A DNA stretch of 64,000 bases from CAYMKL01 sp964390805 (lineage in GTDB: Bacteria; Chloroflexota; Anaerolineae; VGOG01). The translations under genes and the position numbers were made by a program. This document shows positions 58,155 through 64,000 of this stretch, piece after piece. Numbering within the stretch: position 1 is the stretch's first letter; every line of letters begins with the position of its first letter. The stretch spans positions 14,477 through 78,476 of the forward strand of contig CAYMKL010000015.1 in assembly GCA_964390805.1 (NCBI GenBank). Direction: 5' to 3'. Below the pieces are notes generated by a model. That model had not been told where the DNA came from. It did not search any database and saw only the letters and a list, made by a program, of their open reading frames with translations.

Positions 58155-58517
58155 TCATTTCTGCACGATTTCCACAGTTCGTTCCACAAAATCAACCGTC
58201 AAAACGCTGTCCTCGAGTAGCCCCGTCCCCAGCAGTGTATCTGTCGAATTGGTCAAGGTGATGTCCACATCTCTTCTCTTCTGGTTGAAAATAACCTCCC
58301 CTCGAAAGACCAGTTCCTCGATTTCCGAGCCATCGCCTAACTCCACGACCTGTAATCCGAACAACTCCAAACCGAGCTGAATGGCAATAGGCGTCGGTAA
58401 ACATACCCAGCCATCAAAGCCGGTATCAACAAGTGCCAAAAGGGTCATCTCCTGTCTGGCGCCGGCGACGGAGATCTCAACCCAACATCGTCGGTATTCG
58501 TCTACATATCTGGTCAC
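58155..58517 (-). CDS. Clan AA retropepsin-like aspartic protease domain protein
   Basis: A 120-residue soluble protein starting at GTG58517. LLALVDTGFDGWVCLP carries the single Asp-Thr-Gly (Asp31) of retropepsin-like aspartic proteases, followed by beta strands (VVELGDGSEIEELVFRGEV) and the second half-motif LLGTGLLEDSVLTVDF. Such proteins work as homodimers; many bacterial members are found as small orphan genes. It is encoded between a transporter's binding-protein and permease genes together with two other small proteins, which is odd for a housekeeping transporter. Confidence 0.75.
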   Translation of the reverse strand: MTRYVDEYRRCWVEISVAGARQEMTLLALVDTGFDGWVCLPTPIAIQLGLELFGLQVVELGDGSEIEELVFRGEVIFNQKRRDVDITLTNSTDTLLGTGLLEDSVLTVDFVERTVEIVQK

Positions 58518-58532
58518 CGTTGCACCGCCAAT

Positions 58533-58781
58533 CTATCTGCGGATGTAGACAGCCGGGAATCCAATCCTGGCGAAATAGAACACCTTATCGGGATGCTTTT
58601 TCCTGGCTCTGTTGCCTGCCTCCAACACGGTCCTACCCAGAAAGTAATCCCCACTATCTACTTCAATAGCGACGACATCCCCTTTGTGCTCCGATTGCAG
58701 TTCCGCTACTATCCTGTTGTATATTTCTCTTCCTGTGGAAGACAGCTTCTTCCTATCAATCTGGAAAACCATTGGCTCCAT
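58533..58781 (-). CDS. DUF5678-like small protein
   Basis: An 82-residue protein. The C-terminal part GDVVAIEVDSGDYFLGRTVLE then AGNRARKKHPDKVFYFARIG and FPAVYIRR matches the DUF5678 pattern (HPDKxFYxxRIG), a family of unknown function often found beside retropepsin-like genes, as here (15 bp apart). The pair may form a two-gene module of toxin-antitoxin size, but no toxin motif is visible. Confidence 0.7.
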   Translation of the reverse strand: MEPMVFQIDRKKLSSTGREIYNRIVAELQSEHKGDVVAIEVDSGDYFLGRTVLEAGNRARKKHPDKVFYFARIGFPAVYIRR

Positions 58782-58800
58782 CTAACTCTCCCTCCAACCT

Positions 58801-59037
58801 TTACGCAAAAGTGGCGACGGGCACCAACTCCATACGCTTCGGCGACTTCTTTCTCGTAGCAATCTCCTCGACCCAATGCAGCAGAGTTGAGTGGTAGTAG
58901 CGGCAGCCGCACTTGTCGCATACGCCAATGGGCACATTTTCCAGAATGACGAAGCCGTTTCGGTGTTTGAAGACTTCTTGTTCTACCACCTGCTCCTGCA
59001 CGATGCCATTGCAGTATTCGCATTTGTATCCGTACAT
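58801..59037 (-). CDS. YgiT-type zinc-finger protein (MqsA-like N-terminal domain)
   Basis: A 78-residue protein with CEYCNG near the N-terminus and CDKCGCRYY, enclosing EVFKHRNGFVILENVPIGV. This is the YgiT/MqsA zinc-finger layout seen in antitoxins of DUF4258-type and MqsR-type toxins. No matching toxin gene or DNA-binding domain is adjacent. It starts directly after the stop of the binding-protein gene (1 bp apart). Confidence 0.75.
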   Translation of the reverse strand: MYGYKCEYCNGIVQEQVVEQEVFKHRNGFVILENVPIGVCDKCGCRYYHSTLLHWVEEIATRKKSPKRMELVPVATFA

Positions 59038-60735
59038 CTACTTGCTTATCGAGACGTACTTCAGCTTGGGGATGATGGACGGTGGATAGATCATCCCCTC
59101 CACGTAGGGTTTAGTCAACCAGTAATCCGCATCGTGGGTCAGCGGGACAATGGGGGCGTCCTCCAGGATCATCTCTTCGGCCTGTTGGTAGAGTTCCACG
59201 CGCTTTTCAAAATCCTGCTCTCCCCGTGCTGCCTCCAGGAGCCTGTCAACTTCGGGATTGGAGTACACGGTATCGTTGTTGCGGCTCTCGCTGTGGAACA
59301 GGATGTCCAGAAAATCCTGGGGGTCAGGGTAGTCAGCTATCCAGCCTGCGGTCAAGCCGAACATCTGGTAGCGGTGAGCTCTCAGATCCCAGAGATAAGT
59401 CGCCCACTCGGTCTGCTGGATGGCGATATCCACACCCAGGTTCTGCTTGTACATCTCCACGATGGCTGATACCTGCCTGGCCGCTGCCCCACCTCCGCCG
59501 GAGACGTTGAGGGTTATCTCCGGCAGATTGCTGGCATCGCCATATTTGGATTCGGCGATGAGTTGGCGGGCTTTCTCTGGATCGTAGGGGTAGCCTTGTA
59601 GATTCTCGTTGTATCCTGGCATGCCAGGAGGAAGGATGCCTTCTGCTTCAAGTTGCATCTTCTTCCATACTACTTCCACGTATTTGTCTTTGTCAATGGC
59701 ATAGTTGAAGGCCTGACGCACTTTCTGGTCATCGAAAGGGGGCTTTTCGACATTGAACCCAATGTAGAAGATGCTCAGCATGGGGAGGGTGACGGACAGC
59801 TCTTGGTTCAGCGGGTTGGAGGGGTCTAGAACTCGCTCGATGTCGGCCAGGCCCACGGGCACCGCATCCAGCTCGCCGGTCTCGTACATGGTCATCGCCG
59901 AGCCTCCAGCCAGCACGAAGTTCACCCGCTCCAAGGCCGGCTTGGGGGCGCCATAGTATGCCTCGTTCCGCTCCAGCACGATCTTGAGGCCCAATTCGTA
60001 CTCGGCCAGGCGGAAGGGGCCGGTGCCGTTGGGCTTGTCGGTCCAGGGCTGAACTGGGCCTTCCACGTTCTCTTGATCTACGACAAAGGCGGTGGGATAA
60101 GTCAACTTGGAGAGGAAGTAGGCCTTGGGGGAGTCAATGGTGATCTCCAGGGTGTGATCGTCAACAACCGCCACACCCGAGACCTCGTCGGCCTGTCCGC
60201 GCAGCCTGGCCTGTGCTCCGACGATGTCGCCCAGGTAGGTATCGGCCACCACCGATCCGGTAGCCGGCTCGCAGGCCCGCTCGATGGAATACTTGAAGTC
60301 CTGGGCTGTGACTGGCTTGTCGTCGTGGAACTTGGCGTCATCGCGGAGGTGGAAAGTGTAGGTCGTACCGTCGTCGCTCAATTCCCAACTGTCAGCGATG
60401 TCGGGCGCTACTTCCAAGTCCTGATTAAGGGTTACTAAGCCGCTGAAAATCTCTACTATGTATGTAGCTGAAGTAGCGTCCTGGGTGAGGGCGGGGTCCA
60501 GGGTGGGGGGTTCGCCTCCCGGCAAGTTGAGCGTGGCGCCGAGTCGGACCGGTGGCCTGGCCTCAACTGTCGGCCTGATGCTTCGCTGGGACCTGCTGGA
60601 CGGAGCAAGCCTCTCCAGGAACTCGGTTCCTTCACCTTGGTACCATAGAAAGAGAAAGCCGCCGCCGCAGGTTGCCAGCAAGCAGGCTACGACTGCTATG
60701 GTTATGGGTATCCAAATCCATCTTCTTCTAGACAC
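59038..60735 (-). CDS. Family-5 solute-binding protein with N-terminal membrane anchor
   Basis: A 565-residue protein starting at GTG60735 (AGGAGG just upstream). A membrane anchor at ~7-30 (WIPITIAVVACLLATCGGGF) replaces the lipoprotein signal; LATC is a poor lipobox. A Pro/Arg-rich linker is followed by an OppA-type domain (LNLPGGEPPTLDPALTQDAT, YTFHLRDDAKFHDDKPVTAQ, KPNGTGPFRLAEYELGLKIV, FDDQKVRQAFNYAIDKDKYV). It lacks the VVVEKEV tether of the other three. Downstream of the sigma-factor gene pair and probably cotranscribed with it. Confidence 0.9.
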   Translation of the reverse strand: MSRRRWIWIPITIAVVACLLATCGGGFLFLWYQGEGTEFLERLAPSSRSQRSIRPTVEARPPVRLGATLNLPGGEPPTLDPALTQDATSATYIVEIFSGLVTLNQDLEVAPDIADSWELSDDGTTYTFHLRDDAKFHDDKPVTAQDFKYSIERACEPATGSVVADTYLGDIVGAQARLRGQADEVSGVAVVDDHTLEITIDSPKAYFLSKLTYPTAFVVDQENVEGPVQPWTDKPNGTGPFRLAEYELGLKIVLERNEAYYGAPKPALERVNFVLAGGSAMTMYETGELDAVPVGLADIERVLDPSNPLNQELSVTLPMLSIFYIGFNVEKPPFDDQKVRQAFNYAIDKDKYVEVVWKKMQLEAEGILPPGMPGYNENLQGYPYDPEKARQLIAESKYGDASNLPEITLNVSGGGGAAARQVSAIVEMYKQNLGVDIAIQQTEWATYLWDLRAHRYQMFGLTAGWIADYPDPQDFLDILFHSESRNNDTVYSNPEVDRLLEAARGEQDFEKRVELYQQAEEMILEDAPIVPLTHDADYWLTKPYVEGMIYPPSIIPKLKYVSISK

Positions 60736-60762
60736 TCATCCTCCTGCAGATACCCTGTTGCG

Positions 60763-61116
60763 TCAGTAGGTTATCGCCGTTGCCAGAGGCATCATGGATA
60801 GCAAAAGATTCTCCCTCCAAACCAGATATGCGCGCTCTCGTGGGGTGAGCCTGGAATCCCAATTCGTATCCAAGGAAGAGGCCAAGCCAAATGTCCAAGC
60901 TTGCAGTACCGAGGCGAACTGTCGCCAAGGCCGCACCACTGCCGATTGACTGGGCATGGCCCGGGAGCGCGCCATTACCTCAGCCTGGATATTCTGCCAG
61001 ACTTGGGGCGACGGCTCCTCGCCCGCCAGCTCGTCCACAAGAGCCCATCGGATCAGCGCATCAATTTCATCTAGGGGTTGATCTTTCACTCTAAGCTGGG
61101 CTCTACGAGAACTCAT
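60763..61116 (-). CDS. Small cytosolic partner of the ECF sigma factor (putative anti-sigma)
   Basis: A 117-residue protein; ATG61116 lies inside the end of the sigma gene (14-bp overlap), so they are translationally coupled. Residues ~10-45 (DEIDALIRWALVDELAGEEP then SPQVWQNIQAEV) resemble the short helical segment seen beside ECF sigma factors in related genomes. It lacks a zinc HxxxCxxC anti-sigma motif and a membrane helix. It may bind the sigma factor; the role is inferred only from coupling. Confidence 0.6.
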   Translation of the reverse strand: MSSRRAQLRVKDQPLDEIDALIRWALVDELAGEEPSPQVWQNIQAEVMARSRAMPSQSAVVRPWRQFASVLQAWTFGLASSLDTNWDSRLTPRERAYLVWRENLLLSMMPLATAITY

Positions 61117-61684
61117 AGGCCACCTCCGGTGCCAACTGTCTATCCTTTTCCAACTTGCGGCGCAGATTTTGACGAGCATAATGTAAGCGAGACTTCACTG
61201 TACCCACTGGGCAATCCAGGACGTAAGCGATCTCGTTCAAGCTAAAACCATTCAGATAGAACAGAACAATCACCACCCTGTGCTCGAAGCTTAAAGAAGC
61301 AACGGCTTTCTGGATAATGCGCTGCAGCTCTCCCCGCTCCAGGATGGACTCAGGCAACGTGCGTGGGCTTGCTACCAGGTGGTCAATGGCATCTTCCAAG
61401 GGCTGCAGCCAATGACGCCTCTTGTTGACCCAGTTATAGCTCAGGTTCACGGTCACTCGATGTAGCCAGGGGGACAGGGGGAGAGAGCCGTCGAGTCTGT
61501 CTATGTAAGTATGGACTCTCAAGAAGCAATCCTGGAGGATGTCCTCTGAGGCCTCTCGATCACGAGTGATGGCCAGGGCCGTGCGATACACTTGGACTTT
61601 GTACTTCTCGTACAGGGCTTTCAGGGCCAGGATGTTCCCCTGACGGATTTGAGAGATCAATTGGCCGTCTTCACTGAGCGACAT
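61103..61684 (-). CDS. ECF-type RNA polymerase sigma factor
   Basis: A 193-residue sigma70 family protein of group 4. Region 2 (~20-88): FLRVHTYIDRLDGSLPLSPW, DREASEDILQDCFLRVHTYI; region 4 (~125-180): AVASLSFEHRVVIVLFYLNG then FSLNEIAYVLDCPVGTVKSR then LHYARQNLRRKL, a good helix-turn-helix. Its upstream region (61722-61811) resembles the tandem promoters of two transporter operons, so it may activate itself and those operons. Cotranscribed with a small partner and apparently with the binding-protein gene after it. Confidence 0.9.
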   Translation of the reverse strand: MSLSEDGQLISQIRQGNILALKALYEKYKVQVYRTALAITRDREASEDILQDCFLRVHTYIDRLDGSLPLSPWLHRVTVNLSYNWVNKRRHWLQPLEDAIDHLVASPRTLPESILERGELQRIIQKAVASLSFEHRVVIVLFYLNGFSLNEIAYVLDCPVGTVKSRLHYARQNLRRKLEKDRQLAPEVAYEFS

Positions 61685-61721
61685 CTACGTACCCCTAGCT
61701 AGCACAGTGGCAAGTGATGAT

Positions 61722-61811
61722 CTCTCCTGCTTATACACACGCAGGAGAGGCAAAAGGTTCAGCCCCTTTCATTCGAGCTTATATTTTAGATTCAATAGAC
61801 TGAAAAGTCAA
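61722..61811 (-). promoter_or_regulatory. Tandem promoters and palindrome upstream of the ECF sigma gene
   Basis: P1: TTGACT (61811-61806), 17 nt, TAAAAT (61788-61783). P2-like: TGAACC (61761-61756), 19 nt, GTATAA (61736-61731). The P2 -10 lies inside CTCTCCTGC-N10-GCAGGAGAG (61722-61730/61741-61749), a possible operator or mRNA hairpin. Confidence 0.65.
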
Positions 61812-61922
61812 GTGAGCGCGGTCGCGAATCGTCGTCCAAAGCGACCGTGGCCACCGCTCCTGGGTGCTCAACAATCTCTCGCTCGGTCAGCTTGCCGTTC
61901 GCCAGGCGGATGGTGTCCACGC

Positions 61923-62588
61923 TCAGGGGATACGCAACTTCTGCCCTGGGTGGATAAGACTGATATTACTGATATCATTGGCTATCGCCAGGGCCTCTAC
62001 CGTGACGCCGTACTTGAGGGCAATGCGGAACAGGTTCTCGCCTGGCTGCACCACGTGAGTTCCCTCTGGCGCGGTCGGTGCTGTTCCTGCGGCGGGGATG
62101 GTCAACGCCTGGCCGATGTAGATGAGGTCGGGGTTGATGATTCCATTGGCCGCGGCGACGCTTTCGTAACTCATACCGTAATGCAAAGCAATGCGGAACA
62201 GATTCTCCCCCGGCTGCACCACGTGAGTTCTCTGGCCTGAAGGCGCCGTCGTTGGGACTGCAGTCGGGGCCGCCGTCGGGGCTGCTGTTGGGGCGGTTGT
62301 CGGAACAGGTGTTGAGGTCGGGGCGACGGTAGGCGCGGTTGTTGCTTCGGTGTGAGGTGTTGGAGTAGCTGCTTCGGGACTGGGCATGGGTGTGGTTTCT
62401 GGAGTGACCTCAGAGGTTGGGCTGGGCGATGTAGCTGGGACAACTGTGCGCCCCGTTGCGACAGTGGCCGCTGTTGACGGGGTTACCTGTACATCGGAGA
62501 CGACAGCGGGTTTGGCCCGCTTGCACCCCGCTATCAGCGCGACCAGAAGCAGGGCTAAGGCCACCACGACGAGCGTATTCCTTTTCAT
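61923..62588 (-). CDS. Lipoprotein with two LysM domains
   Basis: A 221-residue lipoprotein; ATG62588 has AAAGGAGG upstream. Signal ends LIAGC (Cys22); residues ~30-118 are a Thr/Pro/Ala-rich linker with PTAAPTAAPTAV repeats. Two LysM domains close the protein: HVVQPGENLFRIALHYGMSY (with NPDLIYIGQALTIP) and HVVQPGENLFRIALKYGVTV (with LIHPGQKLRIP). LysM binds peptidoglycan or chitin GlcNAc, so it probably tethers the outer surface of the membrane to the wall or a glycan. Promoter at 62634-62662. Confidence 0.85.
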   Translation of the reverse strand: MKRNTLVVVALALLLVALIAGCKRAKPAVVSDVQVTPSTAATVATGRTVVPATSPSPTSEVTPETTPMPSPEAATPTPHTEATTAPTVAPTSTPVPTTAPTAAPTAAPTAVPTTAPSGQRTHVVQPGENLFRIALHYGMSYESVAAANGIINPDLIYIGQALTIPAAGTAPTAPEGTHVVQPGENLFRIALKYGVTVEALAIANDISNISLIHPGQKLRIP

Positions 62589-62633
62589 GATGCTTCCTCC
62601 TTTGGAAAAGGCAACGGCGATTAAAGTGTATCT

Positions 62634-62662
62634 ATCATACCACAACTAGCCCATTCAGTCAA
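62634..62662 (-). promoter_or_regulatory. Promoter of the LysM lipoprotein gene
   Basis: On the minus strand TTGACT (62662-62657), 17 nt, TATGAT (62639-62634). Transcription would start about 40 nt before ATG62588. Confidence 0.75.
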
Positions 62663-62960
62663 GAACGTAATAACAGCGGATCCCTTCGACAAGCTCAGGA
62701 CAAGCGGCAGGATTTACGGATCGGTTGCGCATTGCCAGGGCTAATCCGTGAATCCTGCCCGTCCGCGTTCTGAACTCAATAAGATCTGTATTCCGTACTT
62801 CTCTCCACATTTAGTGGTATTGGATTCCTGAACCACTATATGTTGTAGTCGTGAATCGTGTCAATACTAGCTCATTTGAGCTACGCAACATATAGTGGAC
62901 AAGGCCTTGAATAGCTACTGCATATTGTAGCCCAAACCCTGTTTCAGAAGTGCGGCATGC
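62663..62960. repeat. Non-coding block of dispersed repeats
   Basis: Holds the inverted copy of the CCTGTCCTGAGC repeat (62682-62704), a hairpin GGCAGGATTTACGGAT/AATCCGTGAATCCTGCC at about 62707-62761, and CCACTATATGTTG/CAACATATAGTGG (62833-62845/62886-62898). No gene is supported here. Confidence 0.7.
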
Positions 62961-62964
62961 GAGT

Positions 62965-63009
62965 AAAAAAGAGGTTTGAGGGCACCATCGAAAGGCACCT
63001 TCAAACCTC
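62965..63009 (-). terminator. Rho-independent terminator of the Zn-ribbon gene
   Basis: On the minus strand GAGGTTTGAAGGTGCC (63009-62994) pairs with GGTGCCCTCAAACCTC (62986-62971), followed by TTTTTT (62970-62965). Confidence 0.85.
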
Positions 63010-63031
63010 TGACTCCATCTCGACTGTCTCT

Positions 63032-63436
63032 TCATGCGGCAGCGTTCATCACCGGTCTGAACTTATAGCCGTAAACAATCACGCCATCCTCACCGTACTC
63101 TCGGAGTTTCCGCGTGACCATCTCGACCTTCATACCCACTTGGGCCTCATCGTTATCCATGTCCGTCAACTGGGCTGATACCAGAGGCCCTTCTTTCAGC
63201 TTGACCAATGCTACAGTGTAAGGAATGAGTCCCTCGTAGCCAAGCGGGGCCTGGAAAAGGGTTGAATAGGAGTAGACCTCGCCCTGGCCGCTGAAGGTGA
63301 AGGGCTGCACTTCTCTGGAATCGCAGTCCGGGCACACGGGGCGGGGTGGAAACTGCTTAGCCCCACAGGAGACGCACTCTGTGCCCATCAGATTATATCG
63401 CTGTTTCTTCAGCCGCCAGTGTCGGGGCATGTCCAT
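63032..63436 (-). CDS. Zn-ribbon/OB-fold protein (DUF35 type)
   Basis: A 134-residue cytosolic protein: rubredoxin-like zinc ribbon CVSCGAKQFPPRPVCPDC (~20-37) and an OB fold (GEVYSYSTLFQAPLGYEGLI then PYTVALVKLKEGPLVSAQLT). These DUF35 proteins partner thiolases or HMG-CoA synthase and stabilise acyl-CoA condensing complexes. ATG63436 fits the family start MPRHWRLKKQRYNLMGTE; ATG63478 or GTG63502 would add 14 or 22 residues. The expected thiolase or synthase neighbours are not present: the IS21 gene lies directly upstream. Confidence 0.8.
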   Translation of the reverse strand: MDMPRHWRLKKQRYNLMGTECVSCGAKQFPPRPVCPDCDSREVQPFTFSGQGEVYSYSTLFQAPLGYEGLIPYTVALVKLKEGPLVSAQLTDMDNDEAQVGMKVEMVTRKLREYGEDGVIVYGYKFRPVMNAAA

Positions 63437-63568
63437 GATTCTTCTCTCACTGTCAATTTTCGCCCGATAAGGGTCCATTGGTTTTCGGCCAAGATGGTCC
63501 ACTCCGAAGGATGACGCACGGGAAACTCCTGACGAAAAACAGATAGACGGTATACACCTGCCAAGTCG

Positions 63569-64000
63569 CTATGAAGACTCAGTATGCACCCCCTGTTCCA
63601 TGCCGTGGGGACCGTGAGCCCTGAAACTTCGCCCGGTGATGACGACGATGTGGGCTCGATGGGTCAGACGGTCCAAGCCAGCAGATGCCAGCAGCGAGTT
63701 GCCAAAGAGGTCCGGCCATTCCTTTGTCGCCCGGTTGCTGGTGAGCAGGATACTGCCTCTTTCGTATCGCTCGTTGATGACGTCGTAGAGGTCTTCTGGA
63801 GCCGGAGGAGGCAGGAGTTTGAGGCCGAAGTCGTCGAGCACCAACAAGTCAGGCCGGAGATAGGTCTTGAAGCGCCGCTCCAGGGTGCCATCAGCGCGGC
63901 CGCCGTTGATGTGCTGGAGCATCTTGTACGTGTTGACATAGAGGGCCGTGTAGCCTCGGCGGCAGGCCTCATGGGCCAAGGCCTGAGCCAGGTGCGTTTT
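63569..64000 (-). CDS. istB: IS21-family helper ATPase IstB, 5' part beyond the window
   Basis: A partial frame of at least 143 residues running off the window end. It begins KTHLAQALAHEACRRGYTAL, the end of Walker A, and includes Walker B PDLLVLDDFGLK and SILLTSNRATKEWPDLFGN, diagnostic of the IstB/DnaC-like ATPase that assists the IstA transposase. IstA should lie upstream beyond 64000. The 66 bp between its stop and the Zn-ribbon frame should hold the right end of the element, which I could not define. Target immunity and strand-transfer regulation are its known roles. Confidence 0.85.
   Translation of the reverse strand, partial: KTHLAQALAHEACRRGYTALYVNTYKMLQHINGGRADGTLERRFKTYLRPDLLVLDDFGLKLLPPPAPEDLYDVINERYERGSILLTSNRATKEWPDLFGNSLLASAGLDRLTHRAHIVVITGRSFRAHGPHGMEQGVHTESS

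Noticed and set aside
62811..63035. 74-codon minus-strand frame before the Zn-ribbon terminator
   Set aside because: It overlaps a rho-independent terminator and inverted repeats, and has no ribosome site or recognisable sequence.

Overview
The window looks like a chromosomal segment of an uncultured Chloroflexota bacterium of the Anaerolineae type. This is inferred from style, not from a marker gene. The signs are family-5 solute-binding lipoproteins with long EVVVEKEV-type tethers, a very large MalT/BTAD regulator, secreted proteins ending in YLPMVVK, many GC-rich intergenic palindromes and abundant Opp/Dpp transporters. No rRNA, tRNA or CRISPR array was seen.

Region by region: (1) 1-6.9 kb, plus strand: two paralogous fusions of a DapA-family aldolase with a formaldehyde-activating-enzyme (Fae)-like domain flank a Cys-rich DUF6485 protein. 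A secreted M28 peptidase-cohesin-dockerin gene, cut by a 190-bp MITE, and a SagB-type nitroreductase lipoprotein follow. (2) 7.1-13.5 kb: a 1,063-residue MalT-like/BTAD regulator, then a promoter with SARP-style direct repeats, a 52-residue secreted Gly/Cys peptide, an Os1348/NHLP-like protein, a decayed sensor kinase, a trpB remnant and a membrane protein with a triple internal repeat. (3) 13.8-16.8 kb, minus: a broken surface protein and a magnesium/cobalt-chelatase-type AAA+/VWA protein. (4) 17.0-36.1 kb, plus: a LacI-controlled glycan locus with a complete five-gene Opp-type transporter, GH130 phosphorylase, a GH4 remnant, BadF-type sugar kinase, cellobiose/mannobiose 2-epimerase, GH2 beta-mannosidase, GH1 beta-glucosidase and GH94 disaccharide phosphorylase. 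It fits uptake and phosphorolysis of beta-mannan/glucomannan oligosaccharides. An IS1182-type element sits exactly at the GH2 stop codon. (5) 36.3-61.7 kb, minus: small metabolic genes, then four permease pairs and three binding-protein genes, with only one OppD/OppF ATPase pair. One permease pair has no ordinary binding protein; its second permease is fused to a degenerate M28 peptidase domain. An ECF sigma factor gene lies at the upstream end, and its promoter shares tandem elements with two of the transporter operons. (6) 61.9-64.0 kb: a LysM lipoprotein, a DUF35-type Zn-ribbon/OB-fold protein and the 3' part of an IS21 istB gene.

A second theme is repeat invasion. Several dispersed intergenic repeats have entered coding sequence in frame (the DapA-Fae linkers, GH130, GH2 and the BadF kinase N-terminus), and two MITE-like elements interrupt a gene and an operon leader. 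The strongest leads for something undescribed are the DapA-Fae pair, the permease-pseudopeptidase operon, the regulator-operator-small peptide module and the inferred ECF regulon over the transporters.
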